Below are positions 13,001 through 25,000 of a stretch of 64,000 nt of DNA, piece after piece (position 1 is the first letter of the stretch; each line of letters starts with the position of its first letter). A program made the position numbers and the translations under genes. Source of the DNA: Rhabdophis nuchalis (taxonomy: Eukaryota; Chordata; Lepidosauria; Squamata; Natricidae); contig CM077647.1 of NCBI GenBank assembly GCA_039707465.1, positions 114,202,110-114,266,109 of the forward strand, read 5' to 3'. The notes beneath the pieces were generated by a model. That model was not told the origin of the DNA, did no database searches, and was given only the letters and a program-made list of their open reading frames with translations.

Positions 13001-16000
13001 TTCCTTGATCCAGTAAATCTTACCTGCTTTTTAAACTGAGTCTGAACTTCCCGATAATAATTAGAGCTTGAGTCTTCCAGAGATTTATTGAACTCTTTGT
13101 TAGTAACCCTCACCTGAGCTTCGACAGTAACGGTCACAGATACTAAAAGAGAGGGAAAGAGATATTTGTATGAACCTCAACATGTTACTTCTCCGCAAAG
13201 GAACTCTAAAATGTGAGAGGCAAGAGGTGAATGTGTTCCCATTCTCCAACACGGTTTCAAATGCTTAAATCCAAAGATCCTCATCTGGTTTCAAAGCTCA
13301 TTTTTTAAATTTAGTGATACATTTTTAAAATTCAAAGCGGTGCTGGAAGGGACCTTGGAGGTCTTTGAATCCAACCCCCTGCTCAAGTAGGAGACCCTAT
13401 ACCATTTCAGACAAGTCTCTTCTTAAAAACCTCCAGTGATGACATACCTGCAACTTCTGAAGGCAAATTGTTCTGCTGGTTAATTTTTCTCACCGTTAAG
13501 AAATTTCTTCTTAATTCCTGATTGTTTCTCTCTTTAATTGGTTTCTATCCATTGTTTCTTGCCCTGCTTTTTGGTGCTTTGCAAAATAAGCTCTTTCTTC
13601 TTTGTGGCAGCCCCTCAAATTCTGGAACATTGCTATCATACCCCCCCTAGTTCTTTTTTTCCCTTTAAATCAGGGGTCCCTAATCCCCAGTTCATGGAGC
13701 TGCTACAGGCTGCAAACAAACAAAACCTCATCAATGGAATGCAGGCAGCATGTGAAACCACGCCCCCTCCAGTCCACAGAAAAACCTCCCTCCACAGAAC
13801 CAGTCCCTGGTACCCAAAAGGTTGGGGGCCAGCGCTCTAGACTAGCCACACTCAAAATTTGAAATTTGCAAATTTGATGAATTCCCCTTCTACTTCCTCA
13901 GGAAGTAGGTTACGGTCTTTTTTTTTAATGTCTTACTGAAATCTAGGTATACTATGCAGTAGTGGTGAATACCTGTAGCTCGGTTGTAGGATGAAGGTAG
14001 CGGTTCGTTCTCCAAATTTGTGGGTTGGTTTCTGAATGTTTTATTACCAGGCTAAGTAACATCTTCAGCAGGATTTAGGGGATGTCAATATCGGTGTTCT
14101 ACTTCTAAAATCGTAGTGTGATCAGTAGGTCTTCTGATGGGGAGGTCATGACAGGTGATTATCATGTCAGACCACGGTCTTGTGACTGGTTAGGTGTGGG
14201 TGACATCAGGCTGCATACATCATGTATACTAAGTATACTATGAGTATACTATAAGTATACTGTGTCCATAGCATATATCTGGTCTAATAATTTAGTCAGT
14301 TTGTCAAAGAATGAAATCAGGTTGGATTGGTCTGTTTTTAATAATTCTGTGCTACTTCTAATTGTAACTTTCTTTCTAGATCAGGGGTGGGCAAACTTTG
14401 CAACTTTAAGTCTGAAGGACTTCAGCTCCCAGAATTCTTCAGCCAGCAAAGAGAATTCTGGGAGCTGAAGTCCTTCAGACTTAAAGTTGCAAAGTTTGCT
14501 CACCCCTGTTCTAGATGTTCACAGATCTGTGTTTTGAAACAGTGTATGACCAATCATGCATTTTTGAGGCAATCTCCAAATCTCACCTCCATGATTTTCC
14601 TTAGATGAAGAAACTTTATTCACCACAGATCCAGGATGTTTTCTCAGTTATTCATGAGAGCTCTTAGCCATTTGGGGGAAAACATTAACTCAAATTAATC
14701 ACTTTTGCTTGTAGATGGCAAACTTGTAGGACTCTGTGAAACATCTTTCCCAGAAGCCAGAGGAGAACTGGGAATGGAGAACTATCTATTTCCCTACAGT
14801 GTTTCCCGGTTTACATGCACTATAATGGAGCTTTTATTAAGCCACATTTTGCAAACTTAGTTCTTCCATATGCAATCTCTTTATTCTAGTATAGTAATCC
14901 AGCATATATGGAAACAAGAATTTTTTTTAGGCTGCCATCAGGAAAAAGTAATTAAGCTCTCCTTGACTATACTTACATTGTGGAGGGGCTCGAATTTCAT
15001 CCAAGAGGAACTCACACTTGGGCCCATAGAATAAATCCTCACTACAGATGCACCTGGTTCCATCATAGGTTCCGCCATTGTAGCACATCTCTGGAACAGA
15101 GAAATCCCCTTATACAGGTCTAATTTGGAAGTTACAATCAATGCAGCAATTTACATAGATATGTAATTCTTTATCACAGTATGAATGGAGAAAAAATTAA
15201 ACAATGCAGCAGAATAGATGAAGTGAGTTTACATGCATTACTATGGTGAAAAATAGCTCCTCACTCGTTCAGCCTCTAACGTGACCTTAGCTGACAGGAA
15301 GGATAGGGAGGCTGATCATTTTTAAGGAATAAAGTGGGAAATAAAATCAATGCAATTAAGAATTCTTTTATTTTTACAGAAGTTCTTGCCTCTTTTTTCA
15401 TTAGAAAAACATTATCTTCATCGTTTTTAAATGTTTATTGATGTTCTGAATCAATATTGACCTTCCTTTCCTAAGATACTAACACTGTAATGCAACTATG
15501 CAGAAAGATCTTAATCAATAACAGTTGCCTCCAGAGGAACATTGGAGAGGGTGTTCTGCATAATAGCCCTCCCTCAAACCCAAATTTGGCAAGGCCGGAT
15601 TAAAAACAATTCTTCTGTGAATATGAAATAATCTGCACAAACCCATTAATGATTGGGGCTCCCTTACTCTAGAACTTGGCACAAGGCAGCCATGTCCCAA
15701 AGCAGGTGTCAATCCTCCCAACCTCCCAGAAGAGAGGGGAGCTTCCTCTGGACTTCAGATGCTGCTGAAATATGACTCTCAGCTACCCCAGACAGGATCC
15801 CCAGTAGTGAGAGAGGAGGGAGCAGTCCCTTTATGGGGAAAGCCACAAATATCATTCCCAGATTATGGAGGGAGAATCACCTCATGATTATACTTCGGTC
15901 CCAGGGAACACTTACTAGGTATTATGTCAACGGTTTAATTTGATAGAAATGTGATGAATAGTAGCTAATACCATTCACACTCAATTTGCCCTAAACTGAA

Positions 16001-19000
16001 CCCATTCTAAAAAGAATTAGAAGATCCTTTGGTGCTTCTCACTAAAGTTGGATCACAGGAAAGGAAAAAATTGTAAGGACTTTTGAAAAGTTTAAAATAG
16101 GAATGACCAAGCACATAGATCAAATGAAAACTGACACTCACCACTTGTGGTAGTTCTGGTAGTACTCTTATCAGTAGTAGTTTTGGTAGTCGAAGGCCTG
16201 CTGGTACTCTTGGTAGTCGTAGTTTTGGTAGTGGGAGGACTGGTAGTAGTCTTGGCAGTAGTAGCTTTGGTAGTGGGAGAGCTGGTAGTAGTCTTGGCAG
16301 TAGTAGTTTTGGTAGTGGGAGGGCTGGTAGTACTCTTGGCAGTAGTAGTTTTGGTAGTGGGAGGGCTGGTAGTACTCTTGGCAGTAGTAGCTTTGGTAGT
16401 GGGAGAGCTGGTAGTAGTCTTGGCAGTAGTAGTCTTGGTAGTGGGAGAGCTGGTAGTAGTCTTGGCAGTAGTAGTTTTGGTAGTGGGAGGGCTGGTAGTA
16501 CTCTTGGCAGTAGTAGCTTTGGTAGTGGGAGAGCTGGTAGTAGTCTTGGCAGTAGTAGTTTTGGTAGTGGGAGAGCTGGTAGTAGTCTTGGCAGTAGTAG
16601 TTTTGGTAGTGGGAGGGCTGGTAGTACTCTTGGCAGTAGTAGCTTTGGTAGTGGGAGAGCTGGTAGTAGTCTTGGCAGTAGTAGTTTTGGTAGTGGGAGG
16701 GCTGGTAGTACTCTTGGCAGTAGTAGTTTTGGTAGTGGGAGGTCTGGTAGTACTCTTGGCAGTAGTAGCTTTGGTAGTGGGAGAGCTGGTAGTAGTCTTG
16801 GCAGTAGTAGTTTTGGTAGTGGGAGGGCTGGTAGTACTCTTGGCAGTAGTAGTTTTGGTAGTGGGAGGGCTGGTAGTACTCTTGGCAGTAGTAGTTTTGG
16901 TAGTGGGAGAGCTGGTAGTAGTCTTGGCAGTAGTAGTTTTGGTAGTGGGAGAGCTGGTAGTAGTCTTGGCAGTAGTAGTTTTGGTAGTGGGAGGGCTGGT
17001 AGTACTCTTGGCAGTAGTAGTTTTGGTAGTGGGAGGGCTGGTAGTACTCTTGGCAGTAGTAGTTTTGGTAGTGGGAGGGCTGGTAGTACTCTTGGCAGTA
17101 GTAGTTTTGGTAGTGGGAGAGCTGGTAGTAGTCTTGGCAGTAGTAGTTTTGGTAGTGGGAGAGCTGGTAGTAGTCTTGGCAGTAGTAGTTTTGGTAGTGG
17201 GAGGGCTGGTAGTACTCTTGGCAGTAGTAGTTTTGGTAGTGGGAGGGCTGGTAGTACTCTTGGCAGTAGTAGCTTTGGTAGTGGGAGAGCTGGTAGTAGT
17301 CTTGGCAGTAGTAGTTTTGGTAGTGGGAGGGCTGGTAGTACTCTTGGCAGTAGTAGTTTTGGTAGTGGGAGGTCTGGTAGTACTCTTGGCAGTAGTAGCT
17401 TTGGTAGTGGGAGAGCTGGTAGTAGTCTTGGCAGTAGTAGTTTTGGTAGTGGGAGGGCTGGTAGTACTCTTGGCAGTAGTAGTTTTGGTAGTGGGAGGGC
17501 TGGTAGTACTCTTGGCAGTAGTAGTTTTGGTAGTGGGAGAGCTGGTAGTAGTCTTGGCAGTAGTAGTTTTGGTAGTGGGAGAGCTGGTAGTAGTCTTGGC
17601 AGTAGTAGTTTTGGTAGTGGGAGGGCTGGTAGTACTCTTGGCAGTAGTAGTTTTGGTAGTGGGAGGGCTGGTAGTACTCTTGGCAGTAGTAGTTTTGGTA
17701 GTGGGAGGGCTGGTAGTACTCTTGGCAGTAGTAGTTTTGGTAGTGGGAGAGCTGGTAGTAGTCTTGGCAGTAGTAGTTTTGGTAGTGGGAGAGCTGGTAG
17801 TAGTCTTGGCAGTAGTAGTTTTGGTAGTGGGAGGGCTGGTAGTACTCTTGGCAGTAGTAGTTTTGGTAGTGGGAGGGCTGGTAGTACTCTTGGCAGTAGT
17901 AGTTTTGGTAGTGGGAGAGCTGGTAGTAGTCTTGGCAGTAGTAGTTTTGGTAGTGGGAGGGCTGGTAGTACTCTTGGCAGTAGTAGTTTTGGTAGTGGGA
18001 GGGCTGGTAGTACTCTTGGCAGTAGTAGTTTTGGTAGTGGGAGGGCTGGTAGTAGTCTTGGCAGTAGTAGTTTTGGTAGTGGGAGGGCTGGTAGTACTCT
18101 TGGCAGTAGTAGTTTTGGTAGTGGGAGGTTTGGAAGTACTCTTGACAGTAGTAGCTTTGGTAGTGGGAGAGCTGGTAGTAGTCTTGGCAGTAGTAGTTCT
18201 GGTAGTGGGAGGGCTGGTAGTACTCTTGGCAGTAGTAGTTTTGGTACTGGGAGGGCTGGTAGTACTCTTGGCAGTAGTAGCTTTGGTAGTGGGAGAGCTG
18301 GTAGTAGTCTTGGCAGTAGTAGTCTTGGTAGTGGGAGAGCTGGTAGTAGTCTTGGCAGTAGTAGTTTTGGTAGTGGGAGGGCTGGTAGTACTCTTGGCAG
18401 TAGTAGCTTTGGTAGTGGGAGAGCTGGTAGTAGTCTTGGCAGTAGTAGTTTTGGTAGTGGGAGAGCTGGTAGTAGTCTTGGCAGTAGTAGTTTTGGTAGT
18501 GGGAGGGCTGGTAGTACTCTTGGCAGTAGTAGCTTTGGTAGTGGGAGAGCTGGTAGTAGTCTTGGCAGTAGTAGTTTTGGTAGTGGGAGGGCTGGTAGTA
18601 CTCTTGGCAGTAGTAGTTTTGGTAGTGGGAGGTCTGGTAGTACTCTTGGCAGTAGTAGCTTTGGTAGTGGGAGAGCTGGTAGTAGTCTTGGCAGTAGTAG
18701 TTTTGGTAGTGGGAGGGCTGGTAGTACTCTTGGCAGTAGTAGTTTTGGTAGTGGGAGGGCTGGTAGTACTCTTGGCAGTAGTAGTTTTGGTAGTGGGAGA
18801 GCTGGTAGTAGTCTTGGCAGTAGTAGTTTTGGTAGTGGGAGAGCTGGTAGTAGTCTTGGCAGTAGTAGTTTTGGTAGTGGGAGGGCTGGTAGTACTCTTG
18901 GCAGTAGTAGTTTTGGTAGTGGGAGGGCTGGTAGTACTCTTGGCAGTAGTAGTTTTGGTAGTGGGAGGGCTGGTAGTACTCTTGGCAGTAGTAGTTTTGG

Positions 19001-22000
19001 TAGTGGGAGAGCTGGTAGTAGTCTTGGCAGTAGTAGTTTTGGTAGTGGGAGAGCTGGTAGTAGTCTTGGCAGTAGTAGTTTTGGTAGTGGGAGGGCTGGT
19101 AGTACTCTTGGCAGTAGTAGTTTTGGTAGTGGGAGGGCTGGTAGTACTCTTGGCAGTAGTAGCTTTGGTAGTGGGAGAGCTGGTAGTAGTCTTGGCAGTA
19201 GTAGTTTTGGTAGTGGGAGGGCTGGTAGTACTCTTGGCAGTAGTAGTTTTGGTAGTGGGAGGTCTGGTAGTACTCTTGGCAGTAGTAGCTTTGGTAGTGG
19301 GAGAGCTGGTAGTAGTCTTGGCAGTAGTAGTTTTGGTAGTGGGAGGGCTGGTAGTACTCTTGGCAGTAGTAGTTTTGGTAGTGGGAGGGCTGGTAGTACT
19401 CTTGGCAGTAGTAGTTTTGGTAGTGGGAGAGCTGGTAGTAGTCTTGGCAGTAGTAGTTTTGGTAGTGGGAGAGCTGGTAGTAGTCTTGGCAGTAGTAGTT
19501 TTGGTAGTGGGAGGGCTGGTAGTACTCTTGGCAGTAGTAGTTTTGGTAGTGGGAGGGCTGGTAGTACTCTTGGCAGTAGTAGTTTTGGTAGTGGGAGGGC
19601 TGGTAGTACTCTTGGCAGTAGTAGTTTTGGTAGTGGGAGAGCTGGTAGTAGTCTTGGCAGTAGTAGTTTTGGTAGTGGGAGAGCTGGTAGTAGTCTTGGC
19701 AGTAGTAGTTTTGGTAGTGGGAGGGCTGGTAGTACTCTTGGCAGTAGTAGTTTTGGTAGTGGGAGGGCTGGTAGTACTCTTGGCAGTAGTAGTTTTGGTA
19801 GTGGGAGAGCTGGTAGTAGTCTTGGCAGTAGTAGTTTTGGTAGTGGGAGGGCTGGTAGTACTCTTGGCAGTAGTAGTTTTGGTAGTGGGAGGGCTGGTAG
19901 TACTCTTGGCAGTAGTAGTTTTGGTAGTGGGAGGGCTGGTAGTAGTCTTGGCAGTAGTAGTTTTGGTAGTGGGAGGGCTGGTAGTACTCTTGGCAGTAGT
20001 AGTTTTGGTAGTGGGAGGTTTGGAAGTACTCTTGACAGTAGTAGCTTTGGTAGTGGGAGAGCTGGTAGTAGTCTTGGCAGTAGTAGTTCTGGTAGTGGGA
20101 GGGCTGGTAGTACTCTTGGCAGTAGTAGTTTTGGTACTGGGAGGGCTGGTAGTACTCTTGACAGTAGTAGCTTTGGTAGTGGGAGAGCTGGTAGTAGTCT
20201 TGGCAGTAGTAGTTTTGGTAGTGGGAGGGCTGGTAGTACTCTTGGCAGTAGTAGTTTTGGTAGTGGGAGGACTGGTAGTACTCTTGGCAGTAGTAGCTTT
20301 GGTAGTGGGAGAGCTGGTAGTAGTCTTGGCAGTAGTAGTTTTGGTAGTGGGAGGGCTGGTAGTACTCTTGGCAGTAGTAGTTTTGGTAGTGGGAGGGCTG
20401 GTAGTACTCTTGGCAGTAGTAGTTTTGGTAGTGGGAGAGCTGGTAGTAGTCTTGGCAGTAGTAGTTTTGGTATTGGGAGAGCTGGTAGTAGTCTTGGCAG
20501 TAGTAGTTTTGGTAGTGGGAGGGCTGGTAGTACTCTTGGCAGTAGTAGCTTTGGTAGTGGGAGAGCTGGTAGTAGTCTTGGCAGTAGTAGTTTTGGTAGT
20601 GGGAGGGGTGGTAGTACTCTTGGCAGTAGTAGTTTTGGTAGTGGGAGGTCTGGTAGTACTCTTGGCAGTAGTAGTTTTGGTAGTGGGAGAGCTGGTAGTA
20701 GTCTTGGCAGTAGTAGTTTTGGTAGTGGGAGGGCTGGTAGTACTCTTGGCAGTAGTAGTTTTGGTAGTGGGAGGTTTGGAAGTACTCTTGACAGTAGTAG
20801 CTTTGGTAGTGGGAGAGCTGGTAGTAGTCTTGGCAGTAGTAGTTTTGGTAGTGGGAGGGCTGGTAGTACTCTTGGCAGTAGTAGTTTTGGTACTGGGAGG
20901 GCTGGTAGTACTCTTGACAGTAGTAGTTTTGATAGTGAGAGGACTGGTAGTACTCTTGGCAGTAGTAGCTTTGATAGTGGAAGGGCTACTAGTGCTCTTA
21001 GAAGTAGTAGCTTTGGTAGTGGAAGGGCTACTAGTACTCTTAGCAGTAGTAGTTTTGGTAGTGGAAGGGCTGCTTGTACTGCTGGGAGAAGTAGTTTTGG
21101 CAGTGGAAGGAATATTAGTACTCTTGGCAGTAGACGTTTTGGTAGTGGAAGGGCTGCTAGAACTCTTATCAGTAGTAGTTTTGGTAGTGGAAGGGCTGCT
21201 TGTACTCTTGGCAATAGTAGCTTTAGTAGTGGAAGGGCTGCTGGTACCACTGGGAGTAGTAGTTTTGGCAGTGGAAGGACTGTTAGTATTCTTGGCAATA
21301 GAAGTTTTGGTAGTGGAAGGGCTACTAGTACTCTTAGCACTAATAGCATTTGTAGTGGAAAGGCTGCTTGTACTCTTGGCAGAAGAAGGGCTACTAGTAC
21401 TCTTAGCGGTAGTAGTTTTGGTATTGGAAAGGCTACTTGTACTCCTGGGAATAGTAGTTTTGGTAGTAAATTTGCTGCCAGTACTCATGGCAGTGGTAGT
21501 TTTTATGGAGGAAAAACTTCTAGTACTCTTTAAATAACTAGTTATAAAAGTCAAAGGGCTATTAGTACTCTTTGAATTAGTAGTTTTCAAAGTAGAATGT
21601 GTTCTGGAACTAATGTCAGTATTTTTACTAGTTGAAGGGTTGCTGCTGCTCTTGACAGCAGTAGTTTTGATGGTAGAGGATCTAATACTAGACAAGGAAA
21701 TACTAGTTTTTGTAATGGAATGGCTACTGGTACCCTTCGATAGAGTCAGGTAACTGGAAGGATTGCTACTACTAAAAGTTCTATAGGTGCTAGTTATAAC
21801 AGTTGGGATGCCTAAAGACGCAGTGGTTGAAGCTGTGTATCTATTGTCGTGCATCCGTGTGGTTGTGAGCAAAGTTGAGGGAGTGTGTGTTTCGGTTTCG
21901 GTGGACAAATCGGTTAAGGTCCTAGTGGAATCTGATGAGGAGGTATGATTTTCAGGTGAGAGTGAGGTAGTTAAAGCTATGTCGACGGTGACGTTTTTCG

Positions 22001-25000
22001 CAGTGCTGTCGAGCGTGGTCAGGGAGGTGTGCATTTCCTCCAAAGGAGTGTTTCCTGATGGGGTTCTGGTACCTGCATGAGCCGTTGTGGAACCCATTTG
22101 GGTTAAATGGCTGTGCGTCATTGCGGCGCTGTGTGTCTCAACTGAGGTAGTCCGGATGGTAGCCAGGGTGGTACCGATATCATTCCCGGTGGGATTCATA
22201 CTGGGTGGAGGGCTGTCTGTCTTCTCTGAAGGAGCAGAGGGGGGACTCTCTGTTAAACCCGAAGGAGAAGTTGTAAAAGCTGAGGCTACAGTCCCATTGT
22301 TCCCCGGCATGCTGAACGTTGTCAAGCTCTGCGTTGTCCCGGGTAGAGTACTTGAGGAAATCACTTCTGAGGTCCCATCGCTCAGGCTGGTACTGATCAG
22401 CGTCGACATGCTGCCACTTGATGTACGGGTATATTCTTCCCCTGAGAGTGAGGTCGATGCTGTTTGAGGGCTGACCTGAATTATGGTGCTGCTGGCTTCC
22501 ACGGAAGGGCTTGGTTTTTCCTGGGGGGATGTCCTTGTTGGAGCTGGAGTTGTAGTCACGGGGGTTTCTGTGGTGCTGTCTTTTTCTGTGGGAGTAGGAG
22601 TTTGATCTGTGGGGGAATGTGTGGCATGAATGGCTGTACTTCCCTCGCTGCGAGTGAGGCCTGCATTTGCGGTGCTGCTCGGTGTTTCACCTGGAGGAGA
22701 AGTCATGAAAGCTATGGTTGTGTTGACATCGGTAACGGTGGGGCTGCTGTAGGTTGGGAAGCCTGGGGTTTCTGCAGTCAAAGGACTTGGGGAAGGTGTG
22801 CCAGGATTGACATCACTCGGGGTGGTGCTGGGGGCTTGTGTAGAAGTGTGTATTTCCCCCGACACAGCACTCGTTGATGCCACGCTCGTCACGTTGCTCG
22901 GTGAGGCGCTTGCAGGTGCTGAGCGGCTGAGCTCCGTATCTGAGCTGGACGTTTCATGGCCGGCAGATGTCGTACTCGTCACGGCAGTGGAGAAATCGGT
23001 TAAGGTCCTAGTGGAATCCGATGAGGAGGTATGACTTTCAGGTGAGAGGGATGTAGTTAAAGCTATGTCGACGGTGACATTTCTCCCGGTGCTGTCGAGC
23101 GTGGTCAGGGAGGTGTGCGTTTCCTCCAAAGGAGTGTTTCCGGATGGGGTTCTGGTAGCCGCATGAGCTGTTGTGGAACCCGTTTGGGTTAAATGGCTGT
23201 GCGTCGTTGCGGCGCTGTGTGTCTCAACTGAGGTAGTCCTGATGGTAGCCAGGGTGGTACCGATATCATTCCCGGTGGGATTCATACTGGGTGGAGGGCT
23301 GTCTGTTTTCTCTGAAAGAGCAGTGGTTGAAGCTGTGTGTCTACTGGCTTGCGAAGTTGAGGGAGTGTGTGTTTCATCCAAGGGAGCACTTGTGGGAGCT
23401 GTGCTTGCAGTGGCATCCCTCGTTGTTGTGCTGGGCTCCGCTGAGGGCCAGTGTGTGGATGCAGCGTTCTGGGTTGCAGTGGAGGGAGAGGTGAAGAAAG
23501 CTGCCTTTGTGGTGACATCGCTGAAGGCGCTGCTGGTATGGTATGAAGAAGTGTAGGGTTGCTCAGAGAGTGTGCCTGTCAAAGCTGTGCTTACAGCGAC
23601 GTCATCGCCCGTGGGGCTGGGCGTGGTTGGTGAGACCTGTGCTTCTGGCGAGGGAGTACTTACAGATGCAGGTTTTGAAGTGACATCGGTTACTGTGCCA
23701 GTGGTGTTTTCTGGTGCACTGTGCACTGTGGCGGAACTGAGCGTTTCGGAGGAGGGAGTACTTGTGGATGGGGTGGTTTCAGGGGAATTATTCATGGTGG
23801 TATCAGCCTGAGAGGGGGGACTCTCTGTTAAACCCGAAGGAGAAGTTGTAAAAGCTGAGGCTACAGTCCCATTGTTCCCCGGCATGCTGAACGTTGTCAA
23901 GCTCTGTGTTGTCCCGGGTAGAGTACTTGAGGAAATCACTTCTGCGGTCCGATCGCTCAGGCTGGTACTGATCTGCGTCGACATGCTGCCACTTGATGTA
24001 CGGGTATATTCTTCCCCTGAGAGTGAGGTCGATGCTGATTGAGGGCTGACCTGAATTATGGTGCTGCTGGCTTCCGCGGAAGGGCTTGGTTTTTCCTGGG
24101 GGGATGTCCTTGTTGGAGCTGGAGTTGTAGTCACGGGGGTTCCTGTGGTGCTGTCTTTTTCTGTGGGAGTAGGAGTTTGATCTGTGGGGGAATGTGTGGG
24201 ATCCGCTGAGGGCCAGTGTGAGGATGCAGCATTCTCGGTTGCAGTTGAGAGAGAGGTGAAGAAAGCTGCCTTTGTGGTGACATCGCTGAAGGCGCTGCTG
24301 GCATGGTATGAAGAAGTGTAGGGTTGCTCGGAGAGGGTCCCTGTCAAAAAAATAAAAGCGAGAATTCTGGCAAAAAGGTTGTTATACTATCAAAAGGCAA
24401 CTGGATTGTAGTGAATTTTTTTTAAAAAACTGGCGATGAGGCTATAGCTACATCTATCCTCCTCCAATTCAGATTGGGTGAACAAGTCAAACAGATTTGG
24501 GGAAGGAACCATAATTGAGCTATCAAGAAACAGTCTATTGTGAAACAGTCATCCACTGGAAACTGAGTATAATGTAGCAGTACTAGACGATCAAACCAAT
24601 TGTTGACTGATATTAGGGTAGACATAAATCCTTTCCATCTGGAGGATAACATGGCTGCATCAAACACATTGATATGAGGCAAACCTACAGAAGGATTTAT
24701 TAGATAATGTTAAATTCTAACATTAGAATTAAAGCCTTGAAGGCGGACATCCTAACAAGCCCCAGAAATTGACATGGTAATCTTATTAGGAAAATAAATA
24801 TTGGGAAATGATTCATGTGCTGTTTAGAAGGGGTGCTTGAATAATACAAAAAATTATTCATGACTGCATTTGAACTACAAGGATTAATCTTTACTCCTTG
24901 CATGTTGAAGAGAGAAGGAAAAGGAAGATCTCTTATCAGTCTCAAACATGGGCATTATAACTTATGTCGCTCTGTATTTATGCTCTTGCATAGCTTCAAA

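Larger units (their letters stand above)
13333..14590 (-). mobile_element. CR1 LINE fragment, interrupted by MITEs
   Basis: It begins with the CR1 3' end (GCTGGAAGGGACCTTGGAGG) and continues into regions matching the CR1 copy at 30270-31660: GATGAATTCCCCTTCTA near 13875 and AATTTAGTCAGTTTGTCAAAG near 14290. The homology is broken at about 13671-13842, 13958-14255 and 14382-14508, so three insertions seem to sit in one old CR1 inside mucin intron 3. Confidence 0.7.

Noticed and set aside
16180..20940. CRISPR-like array because of regular 42-bp repeats
   Set aside because: Units are contiguous, without unique spacers, coding in frame, and in vertebrate DNA.
16007..21349. 1780-codon minus-strand open frame rich in L-P-L-P-K-L-L-L-P
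   Set aside because: It is the second frame over the 42-bp repeat, which has no stops in several frames. It lacks splice context and domains, while the overlapping PTS frame fits the mucin exons.
16147..21537. 1796-codon plus-strand open frame of Val/Leu/Gly repeats
   Set aside because: Antisense shadow of the mucin repeat. A repeat of length divisible by three without stops stays open; there is no independent evidence of coding.
22087..23811. Several plus-strand frames of 70-137 codons
   Set aside because: Antisense shadows of the PTS exon.
24341..24347. Start of the mucin at the open-frame beginning
   Set aside because: The codon is TTG and sits in the polypyrimidine/acceptor sequence; the true start is in exon 1 at 28657.
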